From: CAYLNH01 sp964384625
Lineage (GTDB): Bacteria > Verrucomicrobiota > Lentisphaeria > JABSQK01
Assembly: GCA_964384625.1 (NCBI GenBank)
Contig: CAYLNH010000313.1
Span: forward strand, 1-7,931
Length of the DNA stretch: 7,931 nucleotides
Direction of reading: 5' to 3'
Shown here: piece by piece, positions 1 to 7,100 of the stretch
Position numbering within the stretch: the first letter of the stretch is position 1
Layout: each line of letters begins with the position of its first letter
Program-made: the position numbers and the translations under genes
Notes under the pieces: model-generated
What the model was told of the DNA's origin: nothing
Database searches by the model: none
The model's input: the letters and a program-made list of their open reading frames with translations, nothing else

Positions 1-20
1 CGGGGCAAGCACGAAATCTA

Positions 21-52
21 TCCCGCCAAGGCGGGACACGATGCTCGCATCG
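21..52. repeat. Two adjacent short palindromes, REP-like
   Basis: TCCCGCC at 21-27 pairs with GGCGGGA at 30-36 across only two bases (AA). Directly after it, CGATGC at 39-44 pairs with GCATCG at 47-52 across TC. Two near-perfect palindromes three bases apart resemble intergenic REP-type elements. Family membership cannot be tested from a single copy. No T-run follows, so a classical terminator is unlikely. Confidence 0.5.
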
Positions 53-171
53 CTTGTTCGACGGCGCCTTGCCGGACCGGCACCCGGCCGCCGTCCCCGG
101 CTGGGAAACGCACGCCCAGCCCATCCAGGCGGATGGCGATTCCTCTCTCCGCCCTTGGGCAGTCAACCTTT

Positions 172-214
172 CTCGGCTGATGTCCCCGACAGAAGTCGGG
201 GATGCGCGGTCGAG
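172..214. repeat. Two-tier hairpin with AGAA loop
   Basis: The inner stem pairs TCCCCGAC (183-190) with GTCGGGGA (195-202), eight perfect base pairs closing an AGAA loop. An outer six-pair stem, CTCGGC (172-177) with GTCGAG (209-214), includes one G-T wobble. An internal loop of five to six bases per side separates the two stems. It could be a structured transcript, a REP-type element or a protein site. There is no T-run after it, so it is not a standard intrinsic terminator, and it matches no RNA family I know. Confidence 0.45.
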
Positions 215-239
215 ACGACCGCGGCCACGCTCGGAAGCA

Positions 240-256
240 GACTGTCTGAGACGGTC
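240..256. repeat. Short hairpin, 7-bp stem
   Basis: GACTGTC (240-246) pairs with GACGGTC (250-256) over a three-base loop, with one G-T wobble. It lies 26 bases after the larger hairpin at 172-214 and may belong to the same structured stretch. A stem this short can occur by chance in GC-rich DNA. Confidence 0.3.
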
Positions 257-312
257 CGCAGGACTTCTATCGGGTGCATCTCGGTTGGATATCGGATATT
301 CCCCTCTCTTGG

Positions 313-328
313 GGTTCAGCGGTTCAGC
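313..328. repeat. Perfect 8-base tandem repeat
   Basis: GGTTCAGC occurs twice back to back, at 313-320 and 321-328. It lies about 200 bases upstream of the propeller gene, where a tandem operator could sit, but nothing else supports a regulatory role. Confidence 0.3.
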
Positions 329-520
329 CAACTTTCTGCCAAATATGCGGGCGGCGGTTTGCAATACCCTCGGCAGGTTTTACGGTAGGGCTCGTTGATG
401 GGTTCGTGTTCTGTACGGGTGGGGCCGGCAGGAACTCGAGGGACACCGCCGCACAACGGAAATCCCGACGCCTGTCTTGTGCCGAATCGGTCGCTTTGAT
501 CAAGGGAATGGACGCTTACA

Positions 521-526
521 AAGGAG
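521..526 (+). promoter_or_regulatory. Strong ribosome binding site of the propeller gene
   Basis: AAGGAG at 521-526 lies six bases before the ATG at 533, a near-ideal Shine-Dalgarno arrangement. It decides the start. The frame is closed upstream by a TGA at 497-499, with no other start codon between that stop and 533, so the protein cannot be lengthened to include a signal peptide. Confidence 0.85.
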
Positions 527-532
527 AACAGG

Positions 533-2764
533 ATGCCAAGGTTCCACGAACGCTATGACTTCTCAGATTACAGCCTGCGGAAGTTCGAGAAGTTCTGGGA
601 GAAGATCGGACGCCCCTTCGCCGTGGTGGTATGGGAGCACTGCAAAATGACCCGGCGCCACCTGCACCGGTCGGTGCCGCCGTACGTCTGGAGTTCTGAT
701 TTCGATGTGTTCGAACGGCGCCTGCCTTACGGTCCCCTGCCTGCCGAGAAGAAAGTAAACGTCACGACGGCCGGTCGACAAATGGCGCCGGACGTCGCCA
801 TGGATGCTCACGGCCGTTACGTTGTGGTCTGGGAAGATGACCATGACGAGAACGACAAGTACCAGATTTACGCCCGCGGCTTCAACGCCGACGGCACCGA
901 ACGCATTCCCCAGTTTACCGTCAACAAAGAAGGCAGCGGCCAGCAGCGCCTTCCCCGCATCGCGATGGAGCCTGAGGGCGATTTCGTGGTTGTCTGGGAA
1001 GACGATGCGGACATGGACGGCACCTACCAGATTCGTGGTCGCGGCTTCAATACGAGCGGCACCGAGAAGTGGGCCGAGAAGACACTGAACCTATCGGCCC
1101 CCGGCCAGCAGCGCACGCCGGCTGTCGCCATGGACGAAAACGGCGAGTTCGTCGTGGTCTGGGAAGACAGCGACCCGCACGGGTACATTATTCAGGGCGT
1201 CCGTTACGACGCCATGGGCAACGCGCTGACGGGCGAGTTCAACGTCACCGCCGGCAAGGGTTTGAATCTGAATCCCGACATCGCCATGGAACCCACCGGC
1301 GATTTCGTGGTGGCGTGGCAGCACACCGGCCCGATCAAGTTCATCTTCCCCGAAGAACTGTTTCCAGTCCGCCGCGTTCGCGACCCGCACGAGACGGCGG
1401 CACTGTCGGCAAAAAGCACCATTCTGGCGCGCAGCTTTGCCGCCGACGGTACGCCGAAGTACGACAGCGTGAAAATCAACACGAAGAAGGGCCGCAACCT
1501 GGAACCGGCGGTCGCCTGCACCCAATCCGGCGACTATGTCGTCACCTGGCAATGCTGTACGACCAAGAAGCCGAATTTCTTCATCGCCGCCCGCGGCATG
1601 GACGATGCCGGCGCGGAACGCTTCGCGGAGATCGTCGTCAACAAGCCCAAACGCGGTTACCACTTCACGCCGGACATCATCATGAGCGACACCGGCGTCT
1701 TCGGCGTTGTCTGGAGCGCCAATACCGCGTCCGTCCTGCCGACCTACCCCTGGATGATCGGCGCGCCGGATTTCGACATCCTCGGCCGCTGCTTCGACGC
1801 GGACGGCTCACCGGCGGCCCCCCAGATCACGATCAACACCAAGACGAAGGGACAACAGACGCGGCCCGCGGTGGCAAGGAAGCTGAAGGGCGGCACCAGC
1901 TCCTCAAGCAGCAGTTCCGGGAGTTCGAGCAGTTCAAGCGGCTCCTCATCGAGCTCGTCCTCATCCTCAAGCTCCAGCTCATCGAGTTCATCGAGCAGCA
2001 GTTCCAGTTCGAGCAGTTCGTTGTCCAGCTCATCCTCAAGCAGCTCGTCGAGCTCCAGCTCCTCAAGCAGTTCAAGCTCTTCAAGCTCGAGTAGTTCCAG
2101 CAGTTCAAGCAGCTCGTCGAGCTCCAGCAGCTCCAGCAGTTCGAGCAGCTCGTCGAGCTCCAGCTCCTCCAGCAGCTCCAGCTCCTCCAGCAGTTCAAGT
2201 TCGTCAAGCAGCTCCAGCAGCAGCTCAAGCAGTTCGAGCAGTTCGAGTTCCTCCAGCAGTTCCAGCTCGTCGTCCAGCGGCGATCCGAAACATTGTGTCT
2301 GGTGCTTCACGGCGGACTGGGTCACGGCGGACGAGACTGCCAACGTCGTCAACCACGCATTGGAAGGGTGTCTGACGGACGCCGAGATTGCCGCAGCCGG
2401 CATCACGCTGGACCAGTGGGAGATCACCGCGGTATCCGGCTCCACCGGCGCCGACAACCTGCCGACGGACTATTCCTACCGCATCTACCGGGCTGCGGCT
2501 GCCGAGTGCAGCGGCGATGGCGATTGCGTCGATCCCGGAGCGTTAAAGCCGGATCCAACCGACGTCCCGGCGCCGTGGTACACGCTCAACTCCTGGGAGG
2601 GTATCGGGTGCGTTGGCGAAAACCCAGGCAACCCGCTCAAGTACGACGTCTGCAATGTCAAGGCGATCTATGCCGGCTTCGACATCTGCAACGCGCCGAG
2701 CCCGATGATGCCGGGAATGAAGGCCGTCTACGACAGCGGACCGTTCCCGGAAGAGCCGGCATAG
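533..2764 (+). CDS. Beta-propeller protein with poly-serine linker and Cys-rich C-terminal domain
   Basis: This is a 743-residue protein with three parts. Residues about 27-453 form a repeat array with seven copies of an F-V-V-V-W-like strand (W34, W100, W155, W210, W262, W339, W394). Full copies are preceded by P-x-V/I-A-M-type strands and followed by R-G-F-N-A-D-G-T-like segments. Such repeats are common in bacterial surface and secreted proteins and suggest a seven-bladed propeller. The first copy lacks its leading strand, while residues 438-453 supply an unpaired one, so the ring may close N- to C-terminus. Blades 4 (about 264-297) and 6 (about 396-415) carry insertions. Residues 456-582 are 124 Ser, two Gly (463, 470) and one Leu (497). 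Residues 583-743 hold eight Cys (588, 591, 613, 659, 665, 693, 707, 719), suggesting disulfides or metal binding. Poly-serine linkers and paired cysteines usually mark exported proteins, yet no Sec signal or membrane span is visible. The start is fixed by a strong ribosome site. Function is unknown; binding or adhesion is a guess. Confidence 0.9.
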   Translation: MPRFHERYDFSDYSLRKFEKFWEKIGRPFAVVVWEHCKMTRRHLHRSVPPYVWSSDFDVFERRLPYGPLPAEKKVNVTTAGRQMAPDVAMDAHGRYVVVWEDDHDENDKYQIYARGFNADGTERIPQFTVNKEGSGQQRLPRIAMEPEGDFVVVWEDDADMDGTYQIRGRGFNTSGTEKWAEKTLNLSAPGQQRTPAVAMDENGEFVVVWEDSDPHGYIIQGVRYDAMGNALTGEFNVTAGKGLNLNPDIAMEPTGDFVVAWQHTGPIKFIFPEELFPVRRVRDPHETAALSAKSTILARSFAADGTPKYDSVKINTKKGRNLEPAVACTQSGDYVVTWQCCTTKKPNFFIAARGMDDAGAERFAEIVVNKPKRGYHFTPDIIMSDTGVFGVVWSANTASVLPTYPWMIGAPDFDILGRCFDADGSPAAPQITINTKTKGQQTRPAVARKLKGGTSSSSSSSGSSSSSSGSSSSSSSSSSSSSSSSSSSSSSSSSSLSSSSSSSSSSSSSSSSSSSSSSSSSSSSSSSSSSSSSSSSSSSSSSSSSSSSSSSSSSSSSSSSSSSSSSSSSSSSSSSSSSSSSGDPKHCVWCFTADWVTADETANVVNHALEGCLTDAEIAAAGITLDQWEITAVSGSTGADNLPTDYSYRIYRAAAAECSGDGDCVDPGALKPDPTDVPAPWYTLNSWEGIGCVGENPGNPLKYDVCNVKAIYAGFDICNAPSPMMPGMKAVYDSGPFPEEPA
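1898..2278 (+). repeat. Poly-serine coding tract, 127 codons
   Basis: The tract has 124 Ser codons, with Gly at residues 463 and 470 and Leu at 497. All six serine codons occur: AGC, TCC, TCG, TCA and AGT often, TCT once. They are mixed with no fixed short period. AGY and TCN codons cannot interconvert in one step without losing serine, so the mix suggests selection for serine itself rather than simple slippage. It is probably a flexible, possibly glycosylated linker between the propeller and the C-terminal domain. The Leu codon TTG is one C-to-T change from TCG. Confidence 0.9.
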
Positions 2765-2806
2765 CCGTCCACTGGTTCCGCAAGAATCACAAGTTACATT
2801 GGCAGC

Positions 2807-3751
2807 ATGCAAGAGGATGAACTTTTGACTGCCGCCAAGAAACTGCATGGGACAGGGCTGGCTCCAGCACTGAACGCATTGCTTGCCGCCACGCCCGAAC
2901 TGCCAAGCGCCGAATGGCGTGTCCTGTTGACTTCGATCATCGAGCAGGTTTCCTTGAGCGGAAACGTGCTCCCTTATGTTGCGCCGCTCACGAATATCAT
3001 CCGCGAGAGCAATGAAGCCGATGGAGAGTTTCTCTCGTTGGCAATGACAATTGCTTCGGTCCCCGTCAACCGAGAACCGTTTGCGGCGTGCGAGCTTGCC
3101 GCGGCCCGCCCCCTGGTGGAGGCAATCGCCGAAGCGCTTGGGGAACTCGGCGAAAAGCACTGCGGACAGTGGTCGGAGATCGGCACGGCGATCGATATCT
3201 GGAGCCAGGCAAGCGGCATTGCGGTTGCCAACCCCACCGAATGCTGGCACATGCAGATGGACGCACTGCAACGCGGCTGGCGCAAGCCGCGACTTGGCCG
3301 CGCCTATTGGACAACAACCGAGTTTCCTTCGACACAGGAGTATGCCGAGGCCGTTGTGGGCAAGGTCCCCGACGCCGAGAAAGCCCTTTGTTTAGCGGCT
3401 CTCGTTGGCCAGGGGATGAACCGCGATCTGGCGCTGGAGATCGCCCGATATCTGGGAGGAAACAGCAAGCCGCAGTTGTTGGATGATCTGCAGGCTTCGG
3501 AAGCACCAGAGGAATACCCCCCGCTCGTTCAGCAAGCCCTCAGCCTGAGCCGGTCTGTGGTCAAGCTGACGCACAACCTGGTCACCGGCAAGAATCTGAC
3601 CATCAGCCATGCAGATCGAGAGCGGCGCTTGCAGACCTGCTCACAGTGCGAAGCCTACGTCGCCAAGAGTCAGCGCTGCCGACGCTGCGGCTGTTACTTG
3701 AAAGCGAAGCTGCCGTTGGTCACCGAACACTGCCCCATCGGCAGGTGGTGA
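2807..3751 (+). CDS. Unrecognised helical protein with C-terminal six-Cys zinc-ribbon-like motif
   Basis: I do not recognise this 314-residue protein. Residues 1 to about 270 look mostly alpha-helical, with many Leu, Ala and Glu in amphipathic patterns, and have no signal peptide or membrane span. The last 40 residues carry C278-x2-C281, C291-x2-C294-G-C296 and C309-P followed by a terminal G-R-W. Similar compact Cys motifs ending in C-P-x-G-K/R-W occur at the ends of many bacterial and phage hypothetical proteins and probably bind zinc. The gene starts 42 bases after the propeller gene with no obvious terminator between, so co-transcription is likely. The start is uncertain: ATG 2807 has no good ribosome site, while the in-frame TTG at 2825 has AAGAGG eight bases before it and would remove six residues. 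It might be a cytoplasmic partner or handling factor for the propeller protein, judged only from position. Confidence 0.8.
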   Translation: MQEDELLTAAKKLHGTGLAPALNALLAATPELPSAEWRVLLTSIIEQVSLSGNVLPYVAPLTNIIRESNEADGEFLSLAMTIASVPVNREPFAACELAAARPLVEAIAEALGELGEKHCGQWSEIGTAIDIWSQASGIAVANPTECWHMQMDALQRGWRKPRLGRAYWTTTEFPSTQEYAEAVVGKVPDAEKALCLAALVGQGMNRDLALEIARYLGGNSKPQLLDDLQASEAPEEYPPLVQQALSLSRSVVKLTHNLVTGKNLTISHADRERRLQTCSQCEAYVAKSQRCRRCGCYLKAKLPLVTEHCPIGRW

Positions 3752-3834
3752 CTGACTGCACCCGCCGCGAAGGAATTCGCTCGGCTGTAACCGGTGGGTT
3801 GTCGGCCTCCCTCCAGTTTCGCATGCGCCCCGTC

Positions 3835-3896
3835 TCTCCGCCTTTGGTTGCGGACTCGACAAACATGTTTGTCGAGTCCGCAACCAAAGGCGGGGA
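3835..3896. repeat. Loopless 56-bp perfect palindrome, possible bidirectional terminator
   Basis: Bases 3838-3865 are the exact reverse complement of 3866-3893, centred on CATG with no spacer. Three more positions each side (3835-3837 and 3894-3896) pair with one G-T wobble, giving 31-base arms. It begins 84 bases after the plus-strand stop and lies beyond the kinase stop on the other strand, so the hairpin could end transcription from both sides. Neither side has a T-run, so it is not a textbook intrinsic terminator. A mobile palindromic repeat is the main alternative. Confidence 0.75.
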
Positions 3897-3904
3897 TTGT
3901 AGTG

Positions 3905-4038
3905 GGCCGACTGAACTGAAGGGCGTGTAGACACTCCCCAAGCCGAGCTTTGGGCTTCTTCGCGGAGTGCCGGTTGGCCGACTGAACTGAAGGGCGAGTG
4001 GACACTCCCAAAGCCGAGCTTGGGGGTTACTTCGCGGA
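3905..4038. repeat. Two direct copies of a ~62-bp repeat with internal hairpin
   Basis: Copy 1 is 3905-3966 and copy 2 is 3976-4038, offset by 71 bases. Both begin GGCCGACTGAACTGAAGGGC and end CTTCGCGGA, with a few substitutions and small indels between. Each holds a small stem around a CGA loop. Copy 1 has CCCAAGC against GCTTTGGG; copy 2 has CCCAAAGC against GCTTGGG. Each therefore has a one-base bulge, on opposite arms. This suggests an intergenic repeat family that may occur elsewhere in the genome. Confidence 0.75.
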
Positions 4039-4138
4039 AACCAGGAACTCGATCCCGCACCGTTTTCGCGGACGATACAGCCGGCCCCAAGGTTTGATCA
4101 TCTTCTGCGGCGTCGCTGCAATTCATGAGATAATCGGA

Positions 4139-7100
4139 CTACCTGGTCGCCATAACGAAGGACTGCGATTTGCCGCGCAGATTTCGGACGACTCCCCGCA
4201 GGCCGCCACTCCCGCTGACGACGCCCAACGTACAAGCGCCGGTCACGGGGCGGATGACCTCGAACGACAGGAGCTCCTTGCCGGTTTCGGCATGCCAGAG
4301 ACGCAGTGTGCCGTCTCGTCCCCACGTCGCAACGCGCTGACCATCAGCGAAAATGCAGAGGGCCGCAACGGGGGCCTGCCCGCCGGTCATCTCGCAGACG
4401 GTCTTTCCGGACTTCACGTCGACAACCTGCACGTCCGTCTGCCGCACCATTATCGCCATGCGACCGCTTGATTCCGACAGGGAGACATAGGGTACCAGCC
4501 GACCTGTATGCACGCGCATGCCGCTGGGGATTTCCAGACGGCTGCCATCCGGACGCACAATCACATACTTGCCGGACCTGTAGTTGACGCGACAGTCGCC
4601 GGCATACAACGTGGACTTGCCGGCCACAAACCAGCGAGCCTGACCGGAGTACGCCGGGTCAGCAGTGACCGGGTACATCTTCTTTTCCCCGCCGCTCCAG
4701 AGTTCGTCGGACACGGACATCAGGCGATCGAAACGATGTGTCGCCAGCACAGCAGGCGCCTGCACCGACCACAACTCACGCATGTTGTCCGCCTGCACTG
4801 CCGTTACCACCAGGTCCGAACGCCGCTGTTTCCGACCGCCCCAGAACAGCAGACACTTGCCGGTGGCCGATGAACCGACTCCCATCAAGACGTTGCCTTT
4901 CCACGTCGCACTCAACTCATCCTCACGCACGTCGTTGCCGCGCCGCACCCGGACCTTGCCCGGCGTCTGCAGACTGACCAAAGCACCGTCCGGCATCGCG
5001 TACAGCCGGTCGCTCGTCGCTGTTGCAATACATCCCGACGGGACCGTCTGCGGTTCGCAATCCATGCCCACGACGTTACCGGCGAAATCCATGATCCCGG
5101 CCGCCGGCGGCACATCAGTCATCGCTGCGACGTCCGTAACCACAACCTGGCTGCCGGACACCGAGATGATCTGATGATCATCATCTGAAAACGTCAGGCA
5201 CTGGATGTCAACATCGTGAACCGCCATACCGGCCAGCTCCTTGCCCGTCGCCGGCGTGACTAGGTGGACGCGTCCATGCTCGGCAACTGCCAGCACCCGG
5301 CTGTCGGAAGAAAAGGCGAACGCCGACGCGGCAAACGGAAGATCGCCGATCGGCTTGCCGTCAACCGCCGACATCAATCTGGATGTCCGGCTGCCCGCCG
5401 CGGCCAGATAACGGCCATTGGCAGCGACACAGACCCGGACAATCCCGGCCCACGCCATTCGGCGTTGCCAGCGCAGTTTCAGTGTGTCCATCTCGTACAC
5501 CGCCAGGCAATCACCGCGGGTGGCGACGAGACACTGACGGTTTGGACCAACATAAAGGTTCGACAAGGACGTTTCTGCCCCGGTCACCGGCAATGTCACC
5601 GAACCTCCGTCAAGTCGAAAACTCGTCTGCAACGATGTGGCAATACGCCGGGTTGCAGCCAGCCTGGGGACGGCGACCGTCTTCACTGGAACCGGATTGC
5701 CGCCCTGCCCTTCGACGGTGCTCAACGCGAAGTGACGCAGGTCTTCACCGGCCGCCGCCCGGAACCCGATGCGGTCAACTTGCACATCCACATATTCCAG
5801 CAGGCCGGGGCAACGTTGCGCCACGACAGCGCGAATCGTCTCCGTTTTCAGATCGACGACCTGCGTCCCCAATGTGCCCTGCACTGCCGCGTACTTGCCG
5901 GAAGCATCAAGCGCAACGCTGCGAGCCGAACCGAGTCCTTTGAATGCTTTCTCGTGCGGTTGCCAGCTGTCACCGTCCCGGATAAACCACCACAGCCTGC
6001 ACCCGCCGGTCGCAACTTGTGTGTCAGCGGCGACAACGACAACGGCGCCGTCGGGCGACATGGCCATGCGTCCGTGCCAGGACATGGGCGCCTGCCAGCC
6101 GCCGACGGCGAAACGCCGGCCGCTGCGATCGGCCCTGGCCTTCAGGAAGCGCCACTCGAAATGCCGATAGCGCGGGTCGCAGTTCGCCAGGACCTCCTGC
6201 GCCAGGGCGGGACGTCCCGGCGTCGCATAGAGGCACTCTTTGGCAAATGCAATATTCGCATAGTAGAGCTCGCGTTCCTTGGCCAGGCGTTCGCCTTCAG
6301 CCTTCGCCTTCGCGGCCAGAGCGGCGTCTTTCTGTTCCTGCTCCGCAATCCTGGCCCGCTGTTCCTCGCGATAACTCGCCTGCAGCGACAGGACAAAACC
6401 GGTGACCACCACAACCAGGACCAGCAACGCTGCACCGACGGTACTGAAGACCGCTTTGTGACGCATCAGCAGCAACCAGACCTGGCGGGCCAATCCGGCT
6501 TCTTCCGCCCGGGTGGCAAAACCGGTCTGCCACGCTTCGATATCCGCCTGCAGCTCCTTCACGTCGGCATAACGGTCTTCGGCTTCCAACGCCAGAGCCT
6601 TCATCGCCACGGCGTCCAGAGCATCCGGGATGCGTCGGCCGGGACAATGGTACAGTGTGGTCTCTTCCTTGCCGTCATCAACATAACAGCCATCCGGATT
6701 CCAATACTGGGGCGGTTCGATTCTCCCCGCCACGATCGCCACCAGCAGTTCGTTGACGCTGTCGCGTTCGATCGGCGTGTGCAACGTCAGGATATTGTAG
6801 AGAATGCCGCCCAGCGAATAGATATCGGAACGCGGACCGGTGGCGTCGATTTCACCACGCGCCTGCTCCGGCGACATGAACGTCGGCGTCCCCATGATTG
6901 TGCCGGCCATCGTCTTGAAACTGTCGTCCTGTATCCGGTACGACGACACGTCCTCCTGAATCCAGTCCGGTTGTTCATCGTTGTCCGTGTCGTAGGTGAG
7001 AGATTCCGGCCGACCAATGATTTTTGCCAGCCCCCAGTCCAGCACGAGCACTTCGCCGTAATCGCCGATCATCACGTTCTCGGGTTTCAGGTCGCGATGG

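Larger units (their letters stand above)
1..532. other. Gene-free leader region with several short inverted repeats
   Basis: No reading frame here is convincing. The open frames overlap one another, are rich in Arg, Pro and Ser, and lack ribosome binding sites. The region instead holds a run of small inverted repeats (about 21-36, 39-52, 71-81, 183-202 and 240-256) and an 8-base tandem repeat at 313-328. It probably contains the promoter of the downstream propeller gene, but I cannot point to clear -35 and -10 boxes. A frame open from base 1 to a TGA at 178-180 could be the tail of an upstream gene, but its composition looks non-coding. Confidence 0.6.
3752..4138. other. Repeat-rich gap between convergent genes
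   Basis: This 387-base gap lies between the ends of the zinc-motif gene and the kinase gene. It holds a large palindrome (3835-3896) and two copies of a roughly 62-base repeat (3905-4038). CCGCGAAG at 3765-3772 is the inverse of CTTCGCGG, which ends both repeat copies (3958-3965 and 4030-4037); this may mark the edges of a small element but is too short to be sure. The open frames on both strands differ from each other and look fortuitous. Confidence 0.6.

Noticed and set aside
311..330. GGTTCAGC motif resembling a tRNA T-arm
   Set aside because: No acceptor, D-arm or anticodon stem can be built around it, and the motif is simply duplicated in tandem.
41..558. Three overlapping plus-strand frames (41-388, 54-398, 274-558)
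   Set aside because: They have Arg/Pro/Ser-rich, low-complexity composition, no ribosome binding sites, and inverted repeats run through them.
1069..2094. Plus-strand frame of 341 codons inside the propeller gene
   Set aside because: It is Arg/His-rich, ends in a Leu/Gln/Phe-rich run created by shifted serine codons, and lacks a ribosome site. The repeat pattern is kept only in the 533-2764 frame.
1744..2457. Minus-strand frame encoding a Glu/Leu-rich repeat protein
   Set aside because: It is the complement of the serine codons (GCT, GGA, CGA, TGA and related triplets read out of frame), an artefact of the poly-serine tract.
2765..2806. Possible terminator between the propeller gene and the next gene
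   Set aside because: No stem with a following T-run is present in the 42 bases.
3905..4038. Two-unit CRISPR-like repeat
   Set aside because: There are only two imperfect copies, about 62 bases each, with a 9-base gap, which is outside CRISPR repeat and spacer sizes, and no cas gene is nearby.
3641..4126. Minus-strand frames across the convergent gap
   Set aside because: They read straight through the palindrome and both repeat copies, and run into the zinc-motif gene, so their similar peptide segments merely reflect DNA repeats.
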